Of a stretch of DNA of 64,000 nt, positions 44,708 through 55,041 are shown piece by piece; the first letter of the stretch is position 1, and every line of letters starts with the position of its first letter. The stretch is from Symsagittifera roscoffensis (lineage: Eukaryota > Xenacoelomorpha > Acoela > Convolutidae), in NCBI RefSeq assembly GCF_963678635.1, contig NC_087070.1, positions 7,226,539 to 7,290,538 of the forward strand, in the 5' to 3' direction. A program made the position numbers and the translations under genes. Below the pieces are notes generated by a model. That model saw nothing but the letters and a program-made list of their open reading frames with translations. It had not been told where the DNA came from and searched no databases.

Positions 44708-45421
44708 TCACCAGGAGTTTGTATAATCTACATTGTCAAAAACTTTGCGATGATTTGGTTCAATGCTGCAAGCGTAACCGTTTTTCACTCGTCGATTAGT
44801 ATCCATGACTTTAAGCAACAGTGCTTTGGTGTCACCGACAATCTGATAATGAGTTATGTCCAAGTAGATAAACATCATTTGGGTTCCAGTAGAGATATCG
44901 ACAGGGTAGTCGGAGATGAGTTTCTGTGATGTGAGAGTGCTATGGAAATGACTGGATTCTTTATAGCCGATATGGTAGCCCGTTCCATCTCTTATACCTT
45001 TGAAACCTAAAATACTAGAAATTTGTGGGCTCTCAAAGGTAACGCTTTCCCAATATTGCATCCAAATTGAAAGATGTTTGGTAATGTGATCGATGCTATA
45101 ACTGAAATTATCAAGATCAATCTTCCGATTGATTTCGTTGAAAAATTTTTCGACTTTGTCATATTCACCCTTTGCTATTTCTGTTTTCGCTCCATCATAT
45201 GTTCTAGATATTTTATCTTTTGTCACTTTAAGACTTGCTTTAACTTTGTATTTTTTGTAGTGCACTATTTTAGTATCTGTTACATTGTTAAAATGAGTGG
45301 GAAACGTTATTTCTGTCAATGCAACTCTCCATTCGCCTTGCAGATCGATATCTTCACTCAGCAGACTTTCAAGACTTCCTAGTGATTTGTCAATGAAGAT
45401 ATTCGCTGAAGCTGATGACAC
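44708..45421 (-). CDS. Penton/minor-capsid-like protein of the Polinton
   Basis: This 237-aa ORF is whole in length. It opens with SASANIFIDKSLGSLESLL, then the hallmark phrase LQGEWRVALTEITFPTHFNN (Polinton relatives have a GEW.V.L.EI.YP pattern here), and ends with beta-rich segments and NVDYTNSW. It lies between the integrase and the capsid gene. I infer a structural virion protein, probably the minor (penton) jelly-roll protein; the exact class needs a structure-based comparison. Confidence 0.55.
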   Translation of the reverse strand: MSSASANIFIDKSLGSLESLLSEDIDLQGEWRVALTEITFPTHFNNVTDTKIVHYKKYKVKASLKVTKDKISRTYDGAKTEIAKGEYDKVEKFFNEINRKIDLDNFSYSIDHITKHLSIWMQYWESVTFESPQISSILGFKGIRDGTGYHIGYKESSHFHSTLTSQKLISDYPVDISTGTQMMFIYLDITHYQIVGDTKALLLKVMDTNRRVKNGYACSIEPNHRKVFDNVDYTNSW

Positions 45422-45539
45422 CCACGTTATATCAAAGGAATCTTTGTCACCTCAAAAGTTGCTAGAAATTGTTTAGTTTGACCATTTTTTTTCCAATATT
45501 CTGATTAGTTCGGGCTTATAAAAATTACCCACTATTGGT

Positions 45540-46410
45540 TCCTTATCAGCGTCGATAAGGTTATAAGCCGCCGAGTTCCTTGTTCGTGAGTCAAATTTTT
45601 CAAAAACTTTGTCAGTGAAGAAAATCTATAACTTTTTCGAAAAGGGATGTCAATTTTTGCTTTTATATTGCTATTATAATAGAGCTTTGGTCGGCGAACT
45701 AGTTGCAAGGATTGTTCCGCTCTAAATGAAATTAGACGTGGAACATCCTTTTTGTCACTTTTTTGGGCGCTAGTTTGATGACGCTGTTTGTTCTCGAACT
45801 TATTGTGTGGACAAAATCTTGAAGCTTATCGGTGTAAGAGTAGGTCCTTTTGTCCTCAAAACACTTAGAAATCAAATTCGTTACTGATCGAATGTTCCTC
45901 TCAGCGAAAGCGAGTTTTTTTTCACTCTCTGTTGTATGTGTTTTGATGCTTTTTTTCTCTCAAAAAGTTTTGCATGACCCCTCGAACTCTCTGCCTTTAT
46001 CTACCCAGACTTTTTGTGGCTGTTTTGTTTTTATCATTGGTTTGAATGCTTCCGCAGTTGAGGTTGCACACTTTGATTTCAATGGCTGTACACGTAGATA
46101 GCGGGACATGCAATCCACTGCAACCATAAGACAATTAATGTTTTTGTTATAATCTGCAAGTTTATCAACATACGCTAGGTCAATTGACCATATTTCGTCT
46201 ATTTCATAAGTTTTCACTTTGAGGCGTGGTGTTTTGCAACAAACTGGTCGATGTTTTGTATATGCAGGCTCTGTATGTAAAAAATGTTTCACTTTACTTC
46301 GTGAATTTTTTTATTCCTCTCTTAAATTCTGTAAACTGCCAAACAATGCTGGACCTTTACTAATAAATATAGTTTTCAATAGTTTTTCTTCAGCTGGTGT
46401 AATCTTGCCA
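45540..46410 (-). pseudogene. Polinton retroviral-type (DDE) integrase
   Basis: It begins with a short helical zinc-binding-like part (KLLKTIFISKGPALFGSLQN, HFLHTEPAYTKHRPV). The core has the three acidic motifs (WSIDLAYVDKLADY, KVWVDKGREF and KLAFAERNIRS) with LMVAVDCMSRYLRVQPLK between, followed by a C-terminal tail. This closely matches Polinton integrases of marine invertebrates as I remember them. It inserts the element with a 6-bp staggered cut, in agreement with the TTTATC duplication seen. The copy is broken. Confidence 0.85.
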
Positions 46411-46453
46411 TTTTTTTTGTTTTCGTCTTCGTCTTCTCTGTCCTTGCAGAATC

Positions 46454-46711
46454 TCAATTGTTATTGGGCGTTTCGTACAATTCAGAGTCTTCTTCTTCTA
46501 CTGCTCCCTCTTGTCGTTCGGTTTTTTGCGCTGGCCCTTTTCTTTCACTGTCTGCAACAGTCCTTATGATTCTGCGTCTCTTAATGCTTTTTGAGCTGGA
46601 ACTTGCTGACGGTTTCTTGGGAGACGTTAAAGGGGGAATTTGTGGAACCTCTGTCCCTTTGCTTCTGTTGAAATTGTTCCGTATTCGTTGAATGAACCGC
46701 GACTTTGGCAT
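46454..46711 (-). CDS. Small basic/acidic ORF upstream of the integrase
   Basis: The 85-aa frame has a basic first half (FIQRIRNNFNRS, SIKRRRIIRTV) and an acidic end (EGAVEEEDSELYE). It may be a separate small Polinton protein or an N-terminal extension of the integrase. I cannot assign a function. Confidence 0.4.
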   Translation of the reverse strand: MPKSRFIQRIRNNFNRSKGTEVPQIPPLTSPKKPSASSSSKSIKRRRIIRTVADSERKGPAQKTERQEGAVEEEDSELYETPNNN

Positions 46712-46739
46712 ACTTGTTCATAAGCAACTATTCGTCAAG

Positions 46740-47280
46740 TTTGAGTGACCTCAAAATCAATATAAAAGCAGGGTTTTAAAGTTTTTTAGTTTGTTGTTGT
46801 GTATCATACAAAAAAACTGATGTTTTAAGACGGGTTGGAACTTTATCAACGTAAATTTCTTCTTTATCTTTATTTATTTTGACTCGCTCTGACTTTTTAT
46901 TAACTTCAAGAACTATTTTCGCTCGCTTAATCTTGTTTTCGTCCATGAGTTGGATTTATAACATAATACGTTCAGTGGATAAAGCGTCATTAAGCTCAGC
47001 ACTTGTTTCGGGTTCATTTCCGTCATCTTCAGCAAGAAGGAGAGCTTGTTATTGATTGTTTTCTGCTGTGGCATTGATAAGTGTTTGGGGGGTTGGTCTG
47101 ACTGGTGGATTAGTTGTTGTTGGATTTAGGGGTCTTAAACGATTCAAGTATGATAGTTGCGGTTTGTTATGTTTAAGGGAGTTGTCAAGTAAAGTTTGCG
47201 CTGCCTTGAATTGTTCTTTAATATAAATATGCTTCGGAATCAGAACAAACTCTTATGCTGTTAAGTACCTGAAGCAGAAA
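46740..47280 (-). other. Unassigned coding-like stretch of the Polinton
   Basis: The minus strand reads protein-like phrases: IYIKEQFKAAQTLLDNSLKH, LNRLRPLNPTTTNPPVRPTP, then a Lys-rich part (VLEVNKKSERVKINKDKEEI). The Pro/Thr segment suggests a linker. No family is recognised; it is probably a decayed Polinton gene between the ATPase and the integrase. Confidence 0.35.
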
Positions 47281-47482
47281 AAAAGTATATGTCTGATGAG
47301 ATAAAATACTTGTTTACTCAATATAGCAGCTGATTTTTTTCAAACTCGTTTTTGGATTGATTAGAATCTTATTTGTTCCTTAGAATTTATTAAGATTTGG
47401 AATACTAACATGTACATTACCGTTGACTACGTTGAGCAAGCATTCGCAAACGACTGATACGATTTGAGTATTTGATGATTTT

Positions 47483-48200
47483 CTAATAAAGCTCAGTAGC
47501 TGACTTGGATTCAATTGTACCATGTGCTGCAGAACAGATAATTTCCTCGCGTTGATTTGTGATGGGTGTGACCTCTGCCTTATGTAATGGTAAATAGGAA
47601 ATTGAGGGGCCAGGAGGTATTATGTTTGAACAGTATCTAAGACAGTCTGATCTTCGGTGATCTAAATCTATAAACAGATGTCCGAAGTAAGGTGTCCTTT
47701 GTGGCCAGTTCATATGAATTCGGTAAAAAATTGAATTAGTTACATTAAGTTGCCTTGCCTAGATAATCAACTTGCTGAATATCACGCGGTGATTCGAATA
47801 AAATTATGTGAGATGTGTTCAAATCAATCGTACGTGACCATCGGCTTTGTTGGAGTAAGTTATGTTTAACATGGATAACATCCAAGCCCTTGTGTCTTCC
47901 TGCCGTTGCCAATTTAACGACTTCTTTATCATTGTAAATTTCTTCAATATTTCTCAAACAATCAAATCCATCAAAGTTTACCAATTCTTTTTTGATTATT
48001 GGGAATATGGAACTTTTCCTGAGCTATAGGTTGAATATCTTTGTAAAAAATAAGACTCTACCATATTTGGGATAAAAAATTCTCTGTTTCAATTATTTGA
48101 AAATTTGGTCTGTTTCTCCGGACCCCGAAGGTCCTACATTTGCCATAAATAGTCTTGTCGATGTATCAATAATTTTATTCATATCCTTGGGTTTGGTAAT
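47483..48200 (-). pseudogene. FtsK/HerA-type genome-packaging ATPase (Polinton)
   Basis: It has a Walker-A-like loop around GPSGSG (near 48,120), then a middle part. A highly characteristic C-terminal half follows: GRHKGLDVIHVKHNLLQQSR, SRTIDLNTSHIILFESPRD, then YFGHLFIDLDHRRSDCLRYC. These match the A32-like packaging ATPases of Polintons and related viruses. In the family it pumps DNA into capsids. The copy is broken. Confidence 0.8.
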
Positions 48201-48476
48201 AGGTACCCAACTAAACCAGACAATATGGAAAACAAAACTGATGTTTCTTCACAGCTTGGATGCGTCAAAGAAAATTTATAGACACAAGAGCTTATTAAAA
48301 TTAAAATCATGTGAGACATGAAAACTACTTCTAATCTGGGAACAGTGGCATCAAAACAAAAAACCAAAATTTTTGTTCGGTGTTATTGCAATCACAAACA
48401 AAATCAGTAATTAAAGTTGCATCAGGCTCATCACCTGATGTTTTAGACATTCAAGTTTTCAATTTAACTTTCTCTC

Positions 48477-48477
48477 T

Positions 48478-48512
<35 letters not shown>
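48477..48512. repeat. (CT)n microsatellite
   Basis: About 18 CT units inside the Polinton, between the ATPase and the 114-aa ORF, in a region with no clear gene. Confidence 0.95.
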
Positions 48513-48513
<1 letters not shown>

Positions 48514-48755
48514 ATCTATCTATATGAACAGTTTCTTATTGAGGAAACAAAATGTGTGGTTCTGAAATTTATTATTCATTTTTCTGAACCGTAAAAAATC
48601 TCGTATCGAGTATAACAAGTGTAAACATTAGTAGTATCATTTTCATTGTCATAAGTTTCCACTACAAAAATGGCTGGGACGTTTTTAGTTTTTACATGAT
48701 ATATGATTTTCTTCACTGAGTTTTCTTTACTGATTTCTGAGTTTCGTCAGGTAAA

Positions 48756-49100
48756 TCATTTCTGCTGAGATCCATTTGAACTCCGGGCTGACGTTTGGCT
48801 ACTAAGACTAGCTTGGGAAGATAAACTCCTCGTTTGCTGGTCAACAGTTTGAATAAACTTGAATCGTTGAAAGTAGATGAATTGGTCAATCACCGGGAAA
48901 AACCTTCTCAAAGTAGTGAATTCTTCATCTGAAAAAGTGATTTGTTTTTTTTTTCGCTGCACCTTTTGACATCGGCAATTGCTTCCTTCTACTCTTATTA
49001 ATGATATTTTGATGTCACTCTCTGGATTCAACCAAGCACATAACACTGAATTGGGAGATAGGTATGTTTCCACTTTCACTAGTCTCTCGCTGTTGCTCAT
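48756..49100 (-). CDS. 114-aa Polinton ORF, unidentified
   Basis: It overlaps the end of the 391-aa ORF in another frame. The middle has KISLIRVEGSNCRCQKVQRK then ITFSDEEFTTLRRFFPVID, a beta-strand then helix pattern somewhat like PC4-type ssDNA-binding coactivators. The tail is Ser/Gln-rich. The PC4 comparison is weak; treat the function as unknown. Confidence 0.4.
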   Translation of the reverse strand: MSNSERLVKVETYLSPNSVLCAWLNPESDIKISLIRVEGSNCRCQKVQRKKKQITFSDEEFTTLRRFFPVIDQFIYFQRFKFIQTVDQQTRSLSSQASLSSQTSARSSNGSQQK

Positions 49101-50190
49101 TCTTCAGCCAATAAAAAAACGCCTTGCTTTTCTTCAGGTCGCAGTGATTCCTGAAGTGGTTTTTATGTAAATTTCCAATGCAAGCTGGATAGTTTTTGAA
49201 ACGTAAATTTTCAGTTCTCGGGCAACCCAATTCATCAAGGTTCATAGTTTTTCGATCCAAATACTTCGCCAGAAGGTCAGTTTTTTCTTTTCCTTGAACA
49301 TAAAATACAGCTTTGGGATTTCTCAAAACAACATTTTGAATAATCTGATTGAGGTTCAAATATGAATAATCACCACTTTTCCAGTGAATTCCGTGCAAGT
49401 TATTTGTCAACCAGTTGTAAGCTTCTTGTTCAGATTTAGGAAGTGAATTGAAATTGGCTGGAGGTAGAAAATTAAGAGAATCACCGTAATCAGAAGTTGT
49501 AATGGCTACTTCTTTAACTATAAAACTTTTTTTACTACAACGGAATCCTTCCAAGTCTAGCACGACTAATCTTTCCTTCAACGTTCTAACAATTGATTTT
49601 GTCAATTTAACATTGCAACAGAAAGTAATACCACTCAAGCGACCGATCAGGCTGTTGTTACACTTCCAGGGTAGCATGAAATAGTAGGTAGGACCAGTGT
49701 TATAAACTTCGCGAACAAATCCCGCGGCTTCGTGTAAAATTGTTTGTAGTAATATTTTTGAATCAATCAAGTATTTGCCCATTGAAGAATTGACTATGCC
49801 ATATGGTCCTCCATATGGTCTATGTTTAATGGCAACGTCATTGTTTATATCAATTTTGCTAGAAAAGAAAAACAGAGAACACGTAGCCAGAAAATAATTT
49901 CGGCGGTCAGAGTTTTCCGGGTAGGTTTTTTTCACAGTCAAATAGATCTCGTGAATGATTTCCAAGCTCGTAGAAGTAACTCTACGTTTTTCCCATTTCA
50001 TTTTGTATTTTTCCAACACCTCGCGGACCTGCTGAATTTCAAGCCAGTGGAAGTGAAAGTGACCTTGCAGATACCACTTACTCAGTCCTATATCACAGTC
50101 GTAGATGTTTAGATAGATCACTGGAAGTTTTTGATATTTTGAAAAATTATCGAAACAAAGTGGAATCATTCGCTTCACCCCATTTTTCAA
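49015..50190 (-). CDS. 391-aa Polinton ORF with nuclease-like C-terminal half (unassigned)
   Basis: The ORF is nearly full length and the first substantial gene inside the right inverted repeat. Residues 1-200 are unrecognised (aromatic-rich, LPVIYLNIYDCDIGLSKWY). Residues about 205-375 resemble a widespread uncharacterised invertebrate protein: LVVLDLEGFR...FIVKEVAI, then NNLHGIHWKSGDYSYLNLNQ, YVQGKEKTDLLAKYL, LDELGCP, and a C/H pair (NHCDLKKSKAFFYWL). The D-x-E on a strand, the following acidic positions and the H recall DEDD-type exonuclease folds, but this is inference only. The coding-like frame continues upstream of the ATG (DLTIATYENQFNYSF), so the start may be further out. Confidence 0.55.
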   Translation of the reverse strand: MKNGVKRMIPLCFDNFSKYQKLPVIYLNIYDCDIGLSKWYLQGHFHFHWLEIQQVREVLEKYKMKWEKRRVTSTSLEIIHEIYLTVKKTYPENSDRRNYFLATCSLFFFSSKIDINNDVAIKHRPYGGPYGIVNSSMGKYLIDSKILLQTILHEAAGFVREVYNTGPTYYFMLPWKCNNSLIGRLSGITFCCNVKLTKSIVRTLKERLVVLDLEGFRCSKKSFIVKEVAITTSDYGDSLNFLPPANFNSLPKSEQEAYNWLTNNLHGIHWKSGDYSYLNLNQIIQNVVLRNPKAVFYVQGKEKTDLLAKYLDRKTMNLDELGCPRTENLRFKNYPACIGNLHKNHFRNHCDLKKSKAFFYWLKNEQQRETSESGNIPISQFSVMCLVESRE

Positions 50191-50313
50191 TCATCATAGA
50201 GTCAAAATCGAATGAGTAATTAAATTGGTTTTCATAAGTAGCAATGGTTAGATCAGTAGCCCTACCAGTTTTCTGTTTTGCATAAATGCACCACGTTATT
50301 TGTAAAACCTCAT

Positions 50314-50505
50314 TCAAATGAAACAGCTGCTATAATAATACAACTTTGAGCATATTCTTTTTGCTATTTCAGCAAACCTCGAGATGATAACTTTATAACG
50401 ATTGTGAATATTACTAATTTTTGATCTGACACCAGATGGAAAAACTAAAAAAGATAAATTTATTCGGTCAATATCCTCAGTGTGCCAATTTCCTATTAAA
50501 CTCAT
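50314..50505 (-). other. 63-aa frame inside the right end of the Polinton
   Basis: The short frame (SLIGNWHTEDIDRINLSFLV) ends near coding-like sequence leading to the 391-aa ORF. It may be the N-terminal part of that gene or chance. Unassigned. Confidence 0.25.
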
Positions 50506-50585
50506 TTTTATCTATATTATTATTCAACATTTCATCAATGTTTTACCGGATTCGAAACATACGAAAGCTTCAAGACTAACAAAAA

Positions 50586-50936
50586 ACGACGGTTATTGAG
50601 AATGAACATGCATTTCAATTGCATTACGCATGTTTACAGTGACAGTAGAAATTTTTTCGAGACAAACGAAAAACTTTCAGGATCGGAAAAATTAGTTTCC
50701 GCCAGGGAACCAGCATTTTGCGACTATAATCCATAATATTTTAGTTGGGAGGCCAAAAAGTAAATTTTGGATCCTAAAAGTAGAATCCCAGAATTTTTTT
50801 GGTGACAGTGGGCAAAGCATTGGGAAAAATGCAAAATCCTTACCTTTGGATCCGAGGAGCCAAAAGTAAGGATCTTAGACGCCCACGAGAAGCCTACCCC
50901 CTCAAAAAGCCCTCCTTGGCGGACCCCAATACTACT
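50586..50936. repeat. Polinton right terminal inverted repeat
   Basis: The inverted partner of 36723-37080, ending GGCGGACCCCAATACTACT. It has a few small gaps and mismatches relative to the left copy. Confidence 0.9.
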
Positions 50937-50942
50937 TTTATC
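50937..50942. repeat. Polinton target-site duplication TTTATC (right)
   Basis: It matches 36717-36722 exactly. Confidence 0.93.
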
Positions 50943-52913
50943 TCTCTGTGAGTGTGCGTTTTTTTGTGTAAAACAAGACATAAATACTTAATTCAAAAAT
51001 GTTTCGCTCCAAAAAAATTTGCATCAGTCAGGGGCAAATCTAGGATTTTCTCGAGAGGTGATTCAATTTAGTTTGCTGAGTTATCCCAGAACACTATAAA
51101 AGACCCCATTTCGACAAAATTTTCGGCTTACTTGGAAAACAATTTCGGTTTGTTCGGCCAAAAATGGATATCATGAAACAATTTTAAAGGAGAGATCAAT
51201 TGCTGCTTGGTGAGACGGTCAAATCCTTGTTTGAGGCGTTGAACTGACAAAACAAAATTATAAAAAAGTAGTTAATTCTTAATAACCGCATCATAGCATT
51301 GTAGATAGGCAGCATAGTAATGCGCATTTTGTATTTCTGAAAAATCAACTAAATTGGGCCGAAGCGCACAAGATTGCAAGAATTTTGCTACGATCAAAAT
51401 TTTGTAATTCTGAGAACAGAATTGTTGCCAATATAATCTTATAAAAAACCTGATTGAAAGAGTTGGAATAGGCATTTGAATTGCATTTTAACAGAATTTT
51501 CTATTCTGTTGCAATTTATTTACTCTCGAAGTGTTTTTATTATACGGGTGCTTTTTTTAGTCTTCGTCAATATCTATATCGTCAATCGGCGGAAAAACTT
51601 AACAAAAAACTTGATTTAACAGCATCTGCAGCCAATTTAATAAAACTCAATATCAGTCAATCGGCGGATAAACCTAACGAAAATTAATTTAATAGCATCT
51701 GCTCTCAATTTAATGTACAAACTCATTTGACTGATAAATAAACTGGCATTTAGTTACTGGCAGCAGATTTTTTTAAACTTTTTTCTTTCAAAAAATGCAC
51801 AAGAAACAATTATCTTCGTATGATTCAAAATCATCTAACTCTTCAGAACGATGGTGTGTAGCTCGCTCAAGTACAAAAATTAGGGAAATGTCAACACCAA
51901 AAAGCCAAAAGATTTAACTAGGCTTTATCTGATAAGATTTTGGTCCAACTATACAAAAGTCCCCCAAAATCAATTGATGGGAGTAAAATATTAGTTTATT
52001 AGAACTTATCTTTACATATAGCCTATATTGAGTCAATTTTAAATTCAAAATCAAGAAAATTCTCGAAAAACGTTAATATAGATACTTAGTTGTTCAGAAA
52101 TAAATTATCGCATTAAAAACTTTGAAAGCGTATTTAATTTGTGTTGTTTGAAAGGCATATTTTATACACAACTGATTTTCACAATTAATACACCGCATTT
52201 CTATAGTTGGAGTTACTTCACGGTAAATCACTTAGGGGGGAGTACAGTTGATCCTAGATTTTTCCTTTACGAACTGCGTAAATAACAAAAGCAAGATATA
52301 AAATGTTCCATAAACTAAACACACAAATTACTAGTAACTTCAACCATTTAAATCGTCTCGTTTGATTTTGTTGTTGTTTTTTAAATGATTCTAAATTTTC
52401 TTAACCAATTAATCTCACAAAACCAAATAATTTCACCTTAATATTTTTCTTAAAAACTGATTTTTCTAAAAAAAAGACGCTAGTAAACGATTGGCCGAAT
52501 AATAAAAAACTTTCCATCGCAGAACAAAAATTAGAAAATTTAAATTTGAAACTTTTAAAATTTTTTTGTAGTTCTTGCGTTACAATTTAATTTCAACGAA
52601 CAGTAAAGTTTTGACTATTTAGAAAATGAAACAACAAGTAAAAAAGAGAATGTTCGAATAAACTGCAACATTTATAGCTAGAATTTTACATCGTATTTGA
52701 TGATACCCCTTAAGGTTACAGTTACTGAAATTTTTGAAGGAGCTCAAACAAAATAATCACACAAACATCACCATTCAATAGTGGTTTTTTGTTAAACATG
52801 GGAACATTTTTGACAGTAATTCGTTCGCTAAGTTATTACATCGAACGTATCAAAAATCAATGAAAAATTTTCGGCAGAATATGGAACTTAGTGTCCTAAA
52901 AATTTGCACGGAA
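50943..52913. other. AT-rich intergenic DNA, no gene recognised
   Basis: It contains a diverged two-copy tandem duplication (about 51577 and 51655, TCAATCGGCGGANAAAC...AGCATCTGC). Otherwise A/T runs and chance ORFs (51272-51475, 51481-51687). Confidence 0.5.
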
Positions 52914-53321
52914 TGGAACCTGATCTAAACTATATTTTATGATTGGATAAATTAAATGTTTTACCAATGTAAAGTATTTAATATTAACCAATCATGATCC
53001 ATCTAACTAACAACCCACTTATTTGTAAGTGCTGAAGTTACTTGTAATTTCAGCACCAGAGAGATTTGAATTTAACTTAGAAATTAGTTGGACTCTCCCG
53101 AGCACTTCAGCAGCCGCAATAAACCAGTATACCCTAGATCTATTGAGCCTAGCAGAGACTAGTTAAACAACCTGAGACTAGATAGTATAAGAGTAAGATT
53201 AGGATCGGTATTAGACTAAGAAGTTGCACGAATCTATCCGGCCGAAAATAAGATAGCGTGACGAGCAGACGGTGTACCCTATCCGAAATTACTCTATGAG
53301 TTACACTCCAAGAATAACTCA
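52914..53321 (+). repeat. 5' LTR of copy 2 (408 bp)
   Basis: TG...CA ends, AATAAA at 53118-53123. A 28-nt hairpin at 53029-53056 (GTGCTGAA paired with TTCAGCAC, then TTAC with GTAA). It differs from the copy 1 LTR mainly in the last 25 bp and at a few single sites. Confidence 0.92.
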
Positions 53322-53323
53322 TC

Positions 53324-53333
53324 TGGTGCGACC
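53324..53333 (+). promoter_or_regulatory. Primer-binding-site candidate TGGTGCGACC (copy 2)
   Basis: Two bases past the LTR, the same sequence and spacing as in copy 1. Confidence 0.65.
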
Positions 53334-53409
53334 ATAAGTCTCGAACAAGACCTTATTAGATTAGAATTAACCAAAATTAGATTAGAAATTAGACAAAAAC
53401 ATTTACAAA

Positions 53410-53643
53410 ATGTTATACGACAATAATTTAATTGAAATGTCTCTCCGACTCAATAGATCCGAGCCAATATTCCGAACCATAATAGAACTACCCGGAATTG
53501 GAAGAAGACATCGAACCAAAGACGACATACGACAAAGTAGAAACTTGCCGTATAGTTACATGATAGTTCGGCAAAAGCCAGAACAAACTTTTATATTTCG
53601 AATACTACTTGCAATGAATTTAGATTTCCATTTGCAAACATAA
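53410..53643 (+). CDS. 77-aa leader ORF (copy 2)
   Basis: The counterpart of 23918-24151, same length and nearly the same residues; changes are confined to the Arg-rich middle. Conservation of length in both copies supports a protein or a maintained upstream ORF. Function unknown. Confidence 0.6.
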   Translation: MLYDNNLIEMSLRLNRSEPIFRTIIELPGIGRRHRTKDDIRQSRNLPYSYMIVRQKPEQTFIFRILLAMNLDFHLQT

Positions 53644-54573
53644 AACCTTGAAGTAAATCTTCAAAATCATTTCAGGCGCTAAACAAAATTAATATTATAC
53701 AATAACGATTGATAAAAAGATCTAAGATCGTTTTCCTAAAATTCTGCAGTATTATACAAAACATGTTTGAAAAATATTTATTGGAAAATAAAAATAAAAA
53801 TTAGTAGCATGACAATAAATGGTTAGTAATCATAAATCATCCTGTTGTTCCAGCTTCATCACCTAAAACATAACAGCAATCATCAACTCACTAATATCAT
53901 AAAATACTAAATCTTTCCTTTACACAAATTTAAAACCTCATTAAAACTTAAAGTCACTTAATTTTAAAACCAGATCATCAAGGCTTATCCTTGGATCTTA
54001 AATCATTTTCTACTTCATTACATTTTAAATTTGATCATCAAGGCTTATCCTTGGATCAAACAGAACAACTTTGTTCTCCCCCACCCACTTAATTAGTGTC
54101 TAACGACCTCAAACGTCGATTCACTACCCAACCCTTTCTAAAGACCCAAGACTAATAGAAATTTTTAAACAAAACTAATCATTCAAATTAGGATAAACAG
54201 TGAAGAACTTCGGTTATTCATCCTTCACTTGATCCCCCCTCTTACCAGACCCAGGATAAATCTTAGACTTAGTAAGTTTAAAATAGTATCTAACGAACTA
54301 CTCGCGTTCTAATTATACCTGAACCTTGTGGATCGATTTACTATTCTCCAACCCTTGAACACAATCACTACCCCTAAGTAAGATTAAGTAAGTTAACACC
54401 TTAGCTTATACTAGTCACGAGAAAGTAAAAATCATTCTTCGGAATCGATATACTTTTCTCTCCAACCCTAAACAAATAGACCCAGGTTAAGCTAACCAAA
54501 AAATCGTAAGAACTAACAGTTTAGGAAAATAGAAATCATTTAACAACCTTTTGCACCCGTCATCCTAAACCTT
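53644..54573 (+). promoter_or_regulatory. Leader with repeated motifs (copy 2)
   Basis: 25-bp direct repeats lie at 53973-53997 and 54033-54057, each self-complementary around AAGG/CCTT. Three diverged motifs (TCGATTCACTACCCAACCCT at 54116-54135, and relatives at 54333-54355 and 54445-54469) recur at intervals of about 110-220 bp. All are kept in copy 1. Confidence 0.6.
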
Positions 54574-55041
54574 ATGTCATTTAAAAACCTAGGGAATAAA
54601 CAAACAATCGTTTTACACAATTGTGAAATAGATAACAAAAAATACGACCTTGTAATCACACCTCATACACAAACAGTTGGATACATTCGAACAAAACGAC
54701 AAACACTAAAGAGAAAAATAATCACTAAACAAAGACAAATAACACGAAAAAGATTTTCAAAAAATCGAAACGCATTTTCAGAATCAGAAACCAACAGTTT
54801 AGACGAACTCTACAAACTAAAAGAATCAATAGATAAAAATTACCCACAACACGATCAATTATATTTTTCTGACTCAGAAACAACTTCAAATTCATCACAA
54901 AGAGGAAAAAGAAGAATAAAAAAGCAGTATAAACACAAACCAGTACATCTATACAACTGGAATCAACCAATTCGACACATTAATAATTACATATTAACAG
55001 TCATCGAACGAAAAAATGAGTTCAACGCACACCCCAGGTGA
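54574..55041 (+). CDS. 155-aa basic pre-gag protein (copy 2)
   Basis: The counterpart of 22517-22984, whole and nearly identical. It has two basic clusters around an acidic Ser-rich centre. The last 26 nt overlap the gag start (ATG at 55016) in a different frame. It may act in nuclear entry, RNA binding or regulation; that is inference from charge and position. Confidence 0.7.
   Translation: MSFKNLGNKQTIVLHNCEIDNKKYDLVITPHTQTVGYIRTKRQTLKRKIITKQRQITRKRFSKNRNAFSESETNSLDELYKLKESIDKNYPQHDQLYFSDSETTSNSSQRGKRRIKKQYKHKPVHLYNWNQPIRHINNYILTVIERKNEFNAHPR

Larger units (their letters stand above)
36723..50936 (-). mobile_element. Complete but decayed Polinton/Maverick (14.2 kb)
   Basis: It is bounded by inverted repeats of about 355 bp starting AGTAGTAT and by a perfect 6-bp target duplication. 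On the minus strand it carries genes diagnostic of Polintons: packaging ATPase, DDE integrase, penton-like protein, small basic protein, major capsid protein and protein-primed PolB. The genes are broken in many places and the two inverted repeats have diverged visibly, so it is old. I did not see the usual adenain-like maturation protease. There is a 200-base assembly gap at 43381-43580. Confidence 0.93.

Noticed and set aside
48756-49100. Firm PC4 assignment for the 114-aa Polinton ORF
   Set aside because: Only a vague strand-helix resemblance; left as unidentified.
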